Shown here piece after piece: positions 35,937 through 45,112 of a stretch of 64,000 nucleotides of DNA. Position 1 is the first letter of the stretch; each line of letters opens with the position of its first letter. Source of the DNA: Flavobacterium nitratireducens (GTDB lineage: Bacteria; Bacteroidota; Bacteroidia; Flavobacteriales; Flavobacteriaceae); contig NZ_CP121111.1 of NCBI RefSeq assembly GCF_029625335.1, positions 2,928,353 through 2,992,352 on the forward strand, in the 5' to 3' direction. Position numbers and translations under genes: made by a program. Under the pieces are notes generated by a model. The model made no database searches. It saw only the letters and a program-made list of their open reading frames with translations, and was not told where the DNA came from.

Positions 35937-36386
35937 ATGGAACTAGTTTGGCAAATTAAATCTTTTGAAACATTAACAGTTAGCGAACTCTACGCCATTT
36001 TAAAATTGCGCTCAGAAGTATTTGTAGTGGAACAAAACTGTGCTTATTTGGATATAGATGGTAAAGATCCTTTGGCATTACACCTTATTGGAGTGTATAA
36101 TGATCAGATTGTTGCCTGTACTCGACTTTTTAAACCCGGAATTACTTATGATGAAGCTTCAATAGGTAGAGTAGTAGTTGCTGCTGATTATCGCGATAAA
36201 AAATGGGGCAAAGAATTAATGCTGCAATCTATTTCTGCTATTAAGCATCAGTTTGGCGAAAGTCAGATTACCATTGGTGCGCAATTGTATCTTAAAAAAT
36301 TCTATGAATCGCTTGGTTTTGTTCAGTCCAGCGAAATGTATCTGGAAGATGATATTCCGCACATAAAAATGTATTTGAGTGAATAA
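35937..36386 (+). CDS. GNAT family N-acetyltransferase (ElaA-like)
   Basis: The 149-residue protein matches the ElaA group of GNAT proteins. It starts MELVWQIKSFETLTVSELYA, has LRSEVFVVEQNCAYLDIDGKD, and the acetyl-CoA loop region IGRVVVAADYRDKKWGKELM (R/QxxGxG/A type). The end LYLKKFYESLGFVQ is typical. The substrate is unknown. An upstream ATG at 35928 is out of frame and hits a stop, so 35937 is the start. It is intact, unlike the next two genes in this islet. Confidence 0.9.
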   Translation: MELVWQIKSFETLTVSELYAILKLRSEVFVVEQNCAYLDIDGKDPLALHLIGVYNDQIVACTRLFKPGITYDEASIGRVVVAADYRDKKWGKELMLQSISAIKHQFGESQITIGAQLYLKKFYESLGFVQSSEMYLEDDIPHIKMYLSE

Positions 36387-36395
36387 GCTCAAATT

Positions 36396-36535
36396 TTGGA
36401 TTATAGCGTTTTGTGGTTTGGTGAGGTTGCGAAGTACGGAACCGATTACTTTAAGTTAAAGATGAAATTTCTGGCGAAACATGAACGTGATTTTACCACA
36501 AAACTATCAATCTCGCAAAATGCTTGATATGCGGA
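36396..36535. repeat. Structured element with inverted repeat after the ElaA gene
   Basis: ATAG-CG-TTTTGTGGT (36403-36417, CG bulged) pairs with ACCACAAAACTAT (36495-36507), about 78 bases apart. The unpaired CG in one arm and the position between accessory genes recall recombination-site or transposon-end structures. I could not match attC R-boxes (GTTRRRY), so I do not call it an integron site. Confidence 0.4.
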
Positions 36536-36540
36536 GGTAG

Positions 36541-37347
36541 TTATTCTTTCAAATATTTGAATTTTGTTTTCCCTCGAATTTTGAATTCTTTTTCAGTATA
36601 AATTCGTCCTAATTTTCTGATTTCGATTAATGAATCATTTTTATCATAATAATATTCAGTCAGAAACTCAATGTATTGGTTAGGATTTGTAACTGTTGAA
36701 AAGCTACTATCTCTTTTGCTAAATAGTTTATTGTTAGAATTATATTTACAATAAGTTTTCATTCGATTTGTTCCACTAAAAACCCAATCTTCTATTTCTA
36801 TTCTGTTAAATTTATCATATTTATATTCAGATACCTTTGAAATTTCATTGTCCTCGATTACTGTTTTCTTTATAATTTTACCTTTTAAATATTCATAATT
36901 TATAGTTTCTCGTAATCCAATTTCAGACTTTAAATTTCCAAACTTGTCATATTTTAATTCCTAAATGATTACTTCATTCTTAGTGTTATCTGTTATTTTT
37001 ATTAGTTTTCCATTTTTATCATATAAATATTTATGCTTTAGGATTTTTGAAATTAAACCTTTTCCTTCTCTTTTGTAGACTGATTTAGTTTCGGATAATT
37101 TGTTTTGTGAATTATAAAAATAGAATGATAAGTTGTTACTATTTATTAAATTATTTTTTGAATCATAAATATTTGTTACACTTGTTGCTCTTCTGATTAT
37201 TGAATCTTTTTCGTTTAAATTATTTTCAGTTATAGTGATTTGGTAAGATTTATTTTTCTCTGAATATTCCAACAAACTATTCTCTTCAAGATTTCCACAT
37301 GAAATTAAATTACAGAGTAAAATCAATAAAAAAAAGTGTCTTTTCAA
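36541..37347 (-). pseudogene. Lipoprotein with repeated YD-type segments, interrupted by an in-frame stop
   Basis: The TTG start at 37347 begins a lipoprotein signal (KRHFFLLILLCNLISC, lipobox LISC). Tandem segments such as NIYDSKNNLINSN, KYLYDKNGKLIKI, LKYDKFGNLKSEIG and YKYDKFNRIEIED follow, which resemble YD/RHS-type repeats. A TAG at 36961-36963 stops the frame, but the same frame stays open to 36541 with the same kind of repeats. One nonsense change therefore splits a 268-residue protein. The start overlaps the end of the upstream TIGR02117 pseudogene by 4 bases, pointing to an old operon. No biochemical function is known. Confidence 0.7.
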
Positions 37348-38098
37348 AGCAGATTTTTATAATTACCACCAATCACTAAGATCCATGATGCATTTAATGT
37401 TTTTTGTATCCTATTTATAAAATTAATTGTATTTCGAAAAATTCCTGAATCGGTTGCTGTCCAAAAAGAACATTTTTGCCCACAGGCTTTTAAAGCACTA
37501 TTTGCCCAGGTATTACAGGTTTTGAAGATGCTATAACTTCCATTAGCTTCATAAAAAGCATCGGTTTTTCCATAGTTGGCATTTGTTTTTATGGCTATGA
37601 AATTCCCTGAAGTCTCTTTTTGAAAACTGTTAGTGATATACGTAATTTAACGTTGGTATTGCTCTTTACTAATTAAGATTGATTTACAATCCTTACCTGT
37701 TTTCATGGTTTTATAATAAGTAGCGTGAATAACAGTAGTACTTAAGCCTAAAGCCGCTTTAAATGCAACTGAAGCCTTTAAGTCCGACCATTCAGGAGTT
37801 TCAAGATAAAAACCTTTATCACCCCAACCCATAGCAATATATTGGTATGTTGAATCAGCTGCTATAGTGTTTTTATAGTGAATTTTTTTATTCCAGTATA
37901 TCTGTTCACTTTTTGTAGGCATTACAATATCTGTATGAACACCGTTAGTGAGAATGTAAATTTCCATTTCACTTTTACTGTTATTTTCTTTTTCTATTGT
38001 GATTTTTGAAAGCAGATAAGCTGAAGAGATGTAGATGATTATAAATCCTAAAAAATATATATAATCGTTTTTAAAAGTATTTTCAGTGCTTTTTTCAA
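37344..38098 (-). pseudogene. TIGR02117 (DUF2459) family protein, one frameshift and one in-frame stop
   Basis: The core YILTNGVHTDIVMP and MGWGDKGFYLETPEWSDLK matches TIGR02117/DUF2459, a membrane-anchored family of unknown function. It is broken twice. The N-terminal membrane helix reads LKKALKILLKTIIYIF from TTG 38098, then needs one more T in the six-T tract near 38049-38055 to run on into LGFIIIYISSAYLLSK. Downstream, TAA at 37647-37649 stops the frame, after which YITNSFQK, TDAFYEANGSYSIFKTCNTW and ALKACGQKCSFWT continue in frame to 37344. The intact form would have 251 residues. Two lesions make real decay more likely than error. Confidence 0.72.
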
Positions 38099-38201
38099 GT
38101 GGAATGTATTAATTGATTTATTTATTATTCCAAATTTAATTAAATAAAATTCATGTTAAAATTTATTTTGAAAAAAGAGTTAGTAAAAGTGTTTGCAAAA
38201 A

Positions 38202-38227
38202 AAAGCGACTTTCTAAAAAATCGCTTT
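38202..38227 (-). terminator. Terminator of kup
   Basis: AAAGCGA pairs with TCGCTTT across a 12-base loop, with A residues before it, which read as T residues on the minus strand. Confidence 0.75.
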
Positions 38228-38246
38228 AATTAAAATAAGATAGGTT

Positions 38247-40259
38247 TTATACTTTTTCGATGTGTATTTCTCTGGCTTCTAATCGGGTGAGATCCATGTT
38301 TTCTGGAGTATGAAGTACCATTGGGAATTTCTCAATTTTTACAGAACTACTATCTAAACCAAAAGCACTTTCTTCAGATAAGCTTAGCTTTTTAATAAAG
38401 AAATAAGAATTCATAATTATGTTTTCGTGCCATTTTAATTCATTATCATTTGATAAGTATTTTTCAGAAAGCACAAATTTAAAGTCTCCAATGATGTTGT
38501 TTTTATTTAAGGACTCATATCGGCTTCTGATATCTACTTCGCCATTCTTTACCATGTCTTTGATTACTTCTTTAAACATGAGGTTAATTTTAGTAGGCTC
38601 TCTAAAACCAAGATTGAAATCCACACGGTATAAATCATCTTTAAGGATTTCAGTTACTCTATATTCGGTTTTATAGGGTTCAGAAAGAATATTTACGTGT
38701 ACAAACCAATAAATATCGGCTCTTTTTGGTCGTTTTTGTAAAATAGAATACATTACTTTTTCTTCTATTTCATCAACTCGTCCTGCGTTGGTCATATACA
38801 CTAAGTGAGTTGCATATTTAGGGATACTCAAATCAACACTTAACTCGCTAAGTACTTTAATGTAATCTTGCACTTTTACAATTTTAGTATAGCTTTTGGT
38901 AATCTTTTTGGCAGAGAACCATATTGACATTATTGTAATTAAAAGTATTGCAATAATCAAGGTTACATAACCTCCATCGCTAAATTTTGTAACATTTGCG
39001 GCTAAGAAGCTAAATTCTATTATAAGATATAATGTGATTAATGGAACCATAAAATACAATTTTACTCTTTTCATAATTAAATAGAAATTAAGTAAAATAG
39101 TGGTCATTATCATACAAAGAATAATGGCTAAACCGTATGCGTGTTCCATGTTACTGGACTCTTTGAAATGCAATACAATTCCAACACAACCTAAGAATAA
39201 AAGCCAATTTATCGATCGAATATACAATTGTCCTTGTAATTCGGTTGGGTAGTTGATTTTTACTTTTGGCCAGAAATTTAATCGCATAGCCTCATTAATT
39301 AAGGTAAATGAACCACTAATTAAGGCTTGAGACGCAATTACAGCCGCAGTTGTTGCAATTACGATTCCGAAAGGTTGAAACCAATCGGCCATAATTAGGT
39401 AGAAAGGGTTTCCGTTTTTTCCACCTAAACTTAATAATGTTTCTCCCCCATGATGGATAAGATAGGCTCCTTGTCCAAAATAGTTTAAAACCAAAGTTGC
39501 TTTGACAAAAATCCAGCTAATGCGAATGTTTTTTCTTCCGCAGTGTCCCATGTCAGAATACAAAGCTTCGGCTCCTGTGGTACATAAGAATACAAATCCT
39601 AATACAAAAAAGCCATCAGGGTGAATGGTTAATAAGTGGTAGGCATAATATGGATTGAAAGCTTTGAATACTTCTGGGTGTTCTATAATTTGGATAATAC
39701 CTAAAATTCCAAGCATACTAAACCAAATAAACATCATTGGAGCAAAGAATTTCCCAACTAGTTTAGTTCCAAATTGTTGAATGGTAAAAAGGACAAATAA
39801 GATTCCAATTACGATAGGAACCGTATTAATATCTGGATAGTAGGTTCTAATACCTTCAACGGCAGAAGATACGGATACTGGAGGTGTAATAATTCCATCC
39901 GCTAGCAAGGCACTTCCTCCTATAATTGCTGGGACGATTAGCCATTTGATTTTAGTTTTCTTTACTAAAGCATACAACGCAAAAATACCACCTTCACCAT
40001 GGTTGTCAGCATTTAAGGTTATGATAACATATTTCAGTGTCGTTTGTAATGTTAATGTCCAAAATACAGCAGAAATACCACCTAATACAACATCTGCGTC
40101 AATGGTGTGTTCTCCTAAAATGGCTTTCATTACATACAAAGGAGAGGTCCCAATATCTCCATAAATGATTCCTAAAGTAATTAATAGACCTCCTAAAGAT
40201 AATTTGCTGTGTAAGTTTTTATGAGATGCGTTCATTATATTTTTTTGTAAAGCCTTCAA
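38247..40259 (-). CDS. kup: Potassium uptake protein Kup
   Basis: This K+/H+ symporter of the KUP/HAK/KT family has 670 residues and about twelve membrane helices. The signature LGIIYGDIGTSPLYVMKAIL is near residues 30-50. Other blocks are DNHGEGGIFALYAL and GGSALLADGIITPPVSVSSAVEG. The C-terminal third (from about 460) is a cytoplasmic domain. Length is at the upper end of normal. It is a single-gene unit with its own terminator. Confidence 0.95.
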   Translation of the reverse strand: MKALQKNIMNASHKNLHSKLSLGGLLITLGIIYGDIGTSPLYVMKAILGEHTIDADVVLGGISAVFWTLTLQTTLKYVIITLNADNHGEGGIFALYALVKKTKIKWLIVPAIIGGSALLADGIITPPVSVSSAVEGIRTYYPDINTVPIVIGILFVLFTIQQFGTKLVGKFFAPMMFIWFSMLGILGIIQIIEHPEVFKAFNPYYAYHLLTIHPDGFFVLGFVFLCTTGAEALYSDMGHCGRKNIRISWIFVKATLVLNYFGQGAYLIHHGGETLLSLGGKNGNPFYLIMADWFQPFGIVIATTAAVIASQALISGSFTLINEAMRLNFWPKVKINYPTELQGQLYIRSINWLLFLGCVGIVLHFKESSNMEHAYGLAIILCMIMTTILLNFYLIMKRVKLYFMVPLITLYLIIEFSFLAANVTKFSDGGYVTLIIAILLITIMSIWFSAKKITKSYTKIVKVQDYIKVLSELSVDLSIPKYATHLVYMTNAGRVDEIEEKVMYSILQKRPKRADIYWFVHVNILSEPYKTEYRVTEILKDDLYRVDFNLGFREPTKINLMFKEVIKDMVKNGEVDIRSRYESLNKNNIIGDFKFVLSEKYLSNDNELKWHENIIMNSYFFIKKLSLSEESAFGLDSSSVKIEKFPMVLHTPENMDLTRLEAREIHIEKV

Positions 40260-40307
40260 ATTTACTCATTTTTAAATAAACCAAAAGTTAATATCCCTAA
40301 AAAACAG

Positions 40308-40335
40308 AAAAACACGACTAATTAGCCGTGTTTTT
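40308..40335 (-). terminator. Terminator of the 40356-41826 gene
   Basis: AAAAACACG (40308-40316) pairs with CGTGTTTTT (40327-40335), with a T run on the minus strand. Confidence 0.8.
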
Positions 40336-40355
40336 AATAATAGTTGTTTTTTTTG

Positions 40356-41826
40356 TTAAATTCTTCTGTTGTTGCTTCTCGAAGATCCATTATTATCGCC
40401 TTGATTTGATCCTCTATTTCTATTTGAATCGCCTCTTTCTGGTGCAGAATAGGATGGATTACTTGGTCTAGAGTAGGAGCCTTGGTCTCGAATTTCTGTT
40501 GTTATTTTCTACTCTAGGAGCGCTGTTCTCTTGTCTAGGTGTATATGTTCTTTGATTTTGTCCATATTGATTTGAATTCGATCTTGAGTTTTCGGCTCTA
40601 TTTTGATTGTACTCTCTATTCTCTGTTCTTGCAGCACCATTTTCTTGTATAGGAGTGTAGGCTCTTTGATTTTGTCCATATTGATTTGAATTCGATCTTG
40701 AGTTTTCGGCTCTATTTTGGTTGTACTCTCTATTCTCTGTTCTTGCTGCACCATTTTCTTGTCTAGGAGTGTAGGCTCTTTGATTTTGTCCAGCTTGATT
40801 TGAATTTGATCTTGAGTTTTGATTGTACTCTCTGTTTGTACCTCTTTGTGAGGCATTATCTCGAGAGCTATTTTCGGTAGTGTAACCTCTGGAAGGGTTA
40901 TATTGTCTTGAATTTGACGAATTACCGTTAGATTCTCTCGTGTTTATTCTTGAATTAGAATAGTCTCTTGAAGGAGTGTTTCTATTTGACGAATAATCTC
41001 TTGTTTGTTCTCTTCTAGAACCCGAATTGTTATTGTATTGTCTGCCTTCAACATATCGGTTCGAATAATAATTTTTGTTATAATAACTTCTTCTTTGATC
41101 TAATTCATAACGATTAGTAAAGTTGCTATATCTTCTAGTAAAGGCGTAATTTGGATAACGTCTTTCGTAAGCATTAGAACGTCTGGTGTTGTATAAAGAG
41201 ATGGCTACATTGCTTCTTCTATAACTCACATAATTATAACGATTACTGAAGTTTACACATAAATTAATGTTATTTCTATATCTGTAAATTGGGTATGGAT
41301 TCCATGCGTAAAAGTAGGATGGGTAATAATTCCAATACCAGTTAGAGATGTATGGACGATAGTTAGAGATCCAGAAAGACGCATAAATGTGAGGAGTTGA
41401 ATAGTATATTGGTTCATAAATGTAGTTAGGACCATATAAATATTCGTTACCAATAAATTGTACCTGCACTCTATTATTGCTTCTTTCGATATCTATAGTC
41501 GCAACATCTTGGTATACATCACGATCTAAAACAGATTGAATTATCACTACGTGCGTGTTATATTCCACCGTTTCGATTACTCGCAAATAATCGACTTCGT
41601 TATCGTTATTCAAATCTAAATTTGAAATTTGAAGTTCTGGGTCATTCAATCTTCTTTCAAAGTCTTCTAAATTTCTGGAGTCTCCAAATACAGAAGCAAC
41701 TGCTCTTAAATCAAGATTGTCGCTTATTTCGTTACTCATCGCGTTTACTGTTGTTCTATTTTGAGCTTCAACAGAAGCTGAGAACAAAGTAGCTAGCACA
41801 CCTAATAGTATAATTGTATTTTTCAT
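40356..41826 (-). CDS. Repeat-rich secreted protein, C-terminal frameshift
   Basis: The product has a signal peptide (MKNTIILLGVLATLFSASVEAQ) and an N-terminal domain with LEDFERRLNDPELQISNLDL and NNDNEVDYLRVIE. A Tyr/Trp/Pro-rich segment (about 130-200, YISNWYWNYYPSYFYAW) follows, then a long Arg/Asn/Ser/Gln-rich tail. Part of the tail is tandem 38-residue repeats. Open frame ends at 40468. An extra T near 40490-40495 seems to cause this: removing it adds DQGSYSRPSNPSYSAPERGD and an end NNRRI at 40356, for 489 residues. The function is not known. The basic, disordered tail suggests a surface or matrix role. Confidence 0.72.
40531..40860. repeat. Tandem direct repeat, 114-bp unit
   Basis: Units begin at TTGTNTAGG on the plus strand at 40531, 40645 and 40759, exactly 114 bases apart, and are nearly identical over the first two copies. 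The third degrades after about 80 bases. They encode the 38-residue unit starting ENREYNQNRAENSRSNSNQY. It is a likely site of copy-number change by slippage or recombination. Confidence 0.9.
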
Positions 41827-41948
41827 GATAATGGATATTTACATTCTTGATTGGGTATATTCAATTACTGTGCCAATTCATTATGAACCTATTTAGCCGA
41901 TGTTCAATATGAGTATACAAAAGAGTAGATTCTATTATTTAAAATAAA

Positions 41949-41981
41949 AAAAACCGTTCTGTATTAATTTCAGAACGGTTT
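41949..41981 (-). terminator. Terminator of the sigma-factor module
   Basis: AAACCGTTCTG and CAGAACGGTTT form an 11-bp stem with a 9-base loop, followed by T residues on the minus strand. Confidence 0.88.
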
Positions 41982-42000
41982 GTATAACGAGTATTTGCGT

Positions 42001-42456
42001 TTATTTTCTCTTCCCGCGATCACCGTATTGTTGAAGCAATTTTCGGTAAAAATCATCCTCTGATTTTTTTAGCTTAAGAATTTTAACTGCTGGCAAAATG
42101 GTTCGGATACTTTTAGTGAATTTTTTTCGCAATAAAAATAATTCTTCATCAGCGGCTTCCATTTGATTAAGCAATATTATAGCTTCTTTTTCACTGATTT
42201 TATTTAAAGCATCTCCGTTCATTCGCCACTTTAATGTTCTCATTTTTTCATGTCTTATCTCAAATTGCTTATCGTCATAAGCATTGTAAAGCGGCCAGAA
42301 TTTCTCAGCTTCTTGTGAGCTAAGGTTTAATTCGGTAGTTAAAAAAGCAACTTTCATTGCTTTTACTTGCTCTTTTTTATCTTTTATATTGTCTTGAGCA
42401 TAAAAACTACAAGTGAATAGCAATAATAAGGGTAAAAGTTTTCTAAAATTCATCAT
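42001..42456 (-). CDS. Secreted helical protein of the sigma module (Spy-like)
   Basis: The 151-residue protein has a signal peptide (NFRKLLPLLLLFTCSFYA before QDNIKDK). The mature part is almost all helical: MKVAFLTTELNLSSQEAEKFWPLYN is the typical start of the periplasmic sensor found with ECF-type sigma factors. The pattern resembles Spy/CpxP-like LTxxQ proteins. It is third in a three-gene module after the sigma factor and a membrane protein, where relatives are annotated as sensors of ECF-type sigma factors. Confidence 0.82.
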   Translation of the reverse strand: MMNFRKLLPLLLLFTCSFYAQDNIKDKKEQVKAMKVAFLTTELNLSSQEAEKFWPLYNAYDDKQFEIRHEKMRTLKWRMNGDALNKISEKEAIILLNQMEAADEELFLLRKKFTKSIRTILPAVKILKLKKSEDDFYRKLLQQYGDRGKRK

Positions 42457-42473
42457 CTTTTCTGTTTGAGGGA

Positions 42474-42890
42474 TTATTCTATTATATAGTGTTCGATATT
42501 ATTGTTGCTAATTAAAATATCTTCAATGGTTTGATCTTTTAATTCGATATCTTGATCGATGTTTCTAATGTCTTCTTCGTCTAAAGCGTTTATCAAATCG
42601 TACTGGTTGATGTTAGATTGATAGCTTAGATAGTTTTCTAATGTAATTGTATCTAAATCATTCTTAGTACTCGCATTTTTTATCAATGTAGGAATTGCTA
42701 GAGCAAAAACGAAAACAGCTGCAACCATCATTATTATTGATTTCTTTCTTTGGAATAATGAGATTGTTTTTGGTTCTTCTTTAGGTAATTGAGCGAGTAA
42801 TTGAGCTGAAAAATTTTCAAAATAATTTTCGTCTGGAGTTTTGAATCCAGATTCAATCTTAGGGTTGTTATGTAGTTTAAATTCTTTCAT
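42474..42890 (-). CDS. Membrane protein of the sigma module, possible anti-sigma factor
   Basis: The 138-residue protein has an N-terminal cytoplasmic part with the anti-sigma-like segment FKTPDENYFENFSAQLLAQL (about 17-36), one membrane helix near 51-69 (IIMMVAAVFVFALAIPTLI), and an acidic periplasmic tail. It lies between the sigma factor and the secreted helical protein. Sigma, membrane protein and secreted sensor are the usual order. No zinc-anti-sigma HxxxCxxC motif is present, so the anti-sigma role is by context only. Confidence 0.75.
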   Translation of the reverse strand: MKEFKLHNNPKIESGFKTPDENYFENFSAQLLAQLPKEEPKTISLFQRKKSIIMMVAAVFVFALAIPTLIKNASTKNDLDTITLENYLSYQSNINQYDLINALDEEDIRNIDQDIELKDQTIEDILISNNNIEHYIIE

Positions 42891-42923
42891 AATATCTATT
42901 AGACCAAATAAAATGGAAAAGGT

Positions 42924-43533
42924 TTAATTTGTGGTTAAAATGGCTTCTATTTTTTTACGGCATGATGATAAGAAGCCTTTAAAGCTCCTACTGAAGTGCC
43001 TAGAATTTCAGAAATTTCTTCGTATTTTAATTCTTCAAAATATTTCATTTTAAATACTAGTTGTTGTTTTTCAGGAAGTGTAGCAATGGCTTTCTGTAAC
43101 GCAATTTGAATGTCATTTCCATCAAAATAAACATCAGATTGAAGATTATTTATAGTGTTGTTTTGTAATGTTTCGGATGATATTCCACTTTTTTTGCTTT
43201 TTGGTTTAAAAAAGTTAAGGCTTCATTGGTTGCAATTCGATAAATCCAAGAGAATAATTTACTTTCACCTTTAAAATTTTTTAAATTTTGGAAAACTTTA
43301 ATAAAAGTGTTTTGCAAAACATCATCGGTATCATCATGACTTAAAACGATGTTCCGAATATGATTGTATAAGGGCTTTTGGTAGGAATGCAACAATTTTT
43401 GAAAAGCATCATTTTGCGTTTTCGGATTTAATAATTGTTCTATGAATTCCTTTTCTTCCAGCAAAGTTTTTTGGAGTTTAGATTTAAAATGGACTAAAAG
43501 GTTTAATTTTTTTGAAAAAAAATTAAAATTCAT
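42924..43533 (-). pseudogene. RNA polymerase sigma factor (ECF-type sigma-70), two frameshifts
   Basis: The first frame has sigma region 2 (YQKPLYNHIRNIVLSHDDTD and DVLQNTFIKVFQNLKNFKG) and ends soon after RIATNEALTFLNQKA. Region 4 lies in another frame: LPEKQQLVFKMKYFEELKY and LGTSVGALKASYHHAVKK. A run of 7 A at 43189-43195 needs one more A to join them. A second run of 7 A at 42950-42956 also needs one more to read into IEAILTTN. With both corrected the gene is 203 residues. Both sites are homopolymers, so read error is possible. It overlaps the upstream SRPBCC gene by 11 bases. Confidence 0.82.
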
Positions 43534-44632
43534 ATTCTTCTTCTGGATTTGGAGTTTCTGGGGTTATATTATTGGTTGTAGCGGGCTCAGTAATTGCTGG
43601 TTTTGGCGCTATAATTCTAGGGAAAATAGGAACATAAACTTCAGTTACCCATTTTGATGGATTTTTTATTTCTGTTTTACCTGAAATATAAATTTCTATG
43701 AAAGAAAAAATGGGGTTTGGAGCTATTTTTTGTTGGTTTAAGTAATTAATCGTTTTGTTATAAGCCGTTTTTAGATGCGAATAATCACCTATAAGCGTTG
43801 TTTTGGCCGCTTCAAAAGCATCCAATTTTCCTGCTACTAAGTCACTTCCTGAACTCAAAAAAATAGCATCACGAATTCCAACACCAATGGTGATTTTAGT
43901 AAGTCCTTCAGGAGTGTCGTAAGTGTGATACAATATGAAAGGCTTGCCGTTAATTATAATGTTGTTTTTTTTGCAAAAAGCGATTAATTTAGGCAGAACA
44001 ATTTTTAAATTTTTGTTCACTTTAGGAATTTCACAAGTAAAACTTTGACCCAGGTAATTCATGGCTGTTTTTTGAACAATTCCATTTTCTTTAGTAGAAA
44101 AAGTATTTATTTCATAAACCAAAGCTTTGTCTAAATTTGCCAAGCTTTTTTCGTAAGTTTCACCAATAACTTTTTCTATTCCGCCATGTAAAGCAGTATA
44201 AATTTTAAAGTAAAAGCTCATTTTTCCTTTAGTTCTCCAAGTTACTTTAGTGCCTCCTATTGTATCTTTAAAAAACCAACTAACTTTAGAATTTGTTCCT
44301 TCAAATTCCATAGTTTGACTAATACTGTCATTTTCTTTTACGGCGATGGTTTGCATTTTACCACTTCCATCTTGGCTTTCCCATGAAAAAGAAGCGTCTT
44401 TTCCAATCGTATTTTGAGGGTAATCTAATTTGGTTTCAGGATCTTGAGTAGTCCACGAACAAAAGTCACTCCAGTTTCTGTAATCATTTACATAATTATA
44501 AACAGAAGTTTTAGGAGAATTAATAATCTTACTTCTTTCTACAAGAAAATCGCCTTTTTGTGTAGCAATAAAAATGGATAGGGCAACTAAGCTAAGTAAT
44601 AAAAGAAGAAAGATATATTTTATAATTCTCAT
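43523..44632 (-). CDS. SRPBCC and GyrI-like domain membrane-anchored protein
   Basis: The 369-residue protein has an N-terminal membrane helix (IIKYIFLLLLLSLVALSIFI). A SRPBCC/polyketide-cyclase-like domain follows (about 35-155, with INSPKTSVYNYVNDYRNWSD and VTWRTKGKMSFYFKI). A C-terminal GyrI-like effector-binding domain (about 185-340) has LIAFCKKNNIIINGKPFILY. These are ligand-binding folds and no catalytic motif is seen. The 3' end overlaps the sigma-factor start by 11 bases, so it may be part of the sigma regulon operon. Confidence 0.82.
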   Translation of the reverse strand: MRIIKYIFLLLLLSLVALSIFIATQKGDFLVERSKIINSPKTSVYNYVNDYRNWSDFCSWTTQDPETKLDYPQNTIGKDASFSWESQDGSGKMQTIAVKENDSISQTMEFEGTNSKVSWFFKDTIGGTKVTWRTKGKMSFYFKIYTALHGGIEKVIGETYEKSLANLDKALVYEINTFSTKENGIVQKTAMNYLGQSFTCEIPKVNKNLKIVLPKLIAFCKKNNIIINGKPFILYHTYDTPEGLTKITIGVGIRDAIFLSSGSDLVAGKLDAFEAAKTTLIGDYSHLKTAYNKTINYLNQQKIAPNPIFSFIEIYISGKTEIKNPSKWVTEVYVPIFPRIIAPKPAITEPATTNNITPETPNPEEEYEF

Positions 44633-44844
44633 AATAAATTGATTATTTCTGTTGTAAAGTTAGAAATTTTATCAATATGCAATGCTATTGGTAAGAAAAT
44701 TATAAAATACGATAATTTATCGATTTACAAAGGGGTATTGAATAGAATTCCTTGAAAAACATTATAATAGTTATGTAAGATAACTTGTTGTTTATTAGTG
44801 TTTTGGTATTAATAAAAAGAAGCTAATTAGGGAATTCAATAGTG

Positions 44845-45033
44845 TTAGTGTTTTAGAACAACTTTGATGACAAATAGTAAACCTATGAAAATTAAAAAAC
44901 CAATTAGTATTTTGTAATTTCCTTTATAAAAAATTCGGTGTGTTGCAATGTCTTTTCGATAAGAAAAAATCATAACAACGATAAAAGCAATTAGAAAACA
45001 AATGGCAAAAATTAATTGTCCTTGACTAAACAT
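44845..45033 (-). CDS. Small membrane protein, conserved hypothetical
   Basis: The protein has two membrane helices (about 6-24 and 43-60), with a charged loop YRKDIATHRIFYKGNY between them. I place the start at 45033 (MFSQGQLIFAICF), because the segment before it has no family pattern and starts at a poor site. This gives 62 residues. It is conserved among Flavobacteriia by my recollection and has no assigned function. It is divergent from the pyrophosphohydrolase gene at 45113. Confidence 0.7.
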   Translation of the reverse strand: MFSQGQLIFAICFLIAFIVVMIFSYRKDIATHRIFYKGNYKILIGFLIFIGLLFVIKVVLKH

Positions 45034-45112
45034 AGTAAAAATATTTATTGCAAAAATAGTCAAATGTTTAGGATTAGTTGCTAATTTGCATTTCATTTAA
45101 CTTATAATAATT

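Noticed and set aside
36396..36535. Integron attC site
   Set aside because: There is an inverted repeat with bulged bases, but no GTTRRRY/RYYYAAC boxes and no integrase in the window.
40509..40856. Open frame of 115 codons antisense-shifted within the 114-bp repeats
   Set aside because: The repeat unit length is divisible by three, so alternative frames stay open by chance. The real protein frame has a signal peptide.
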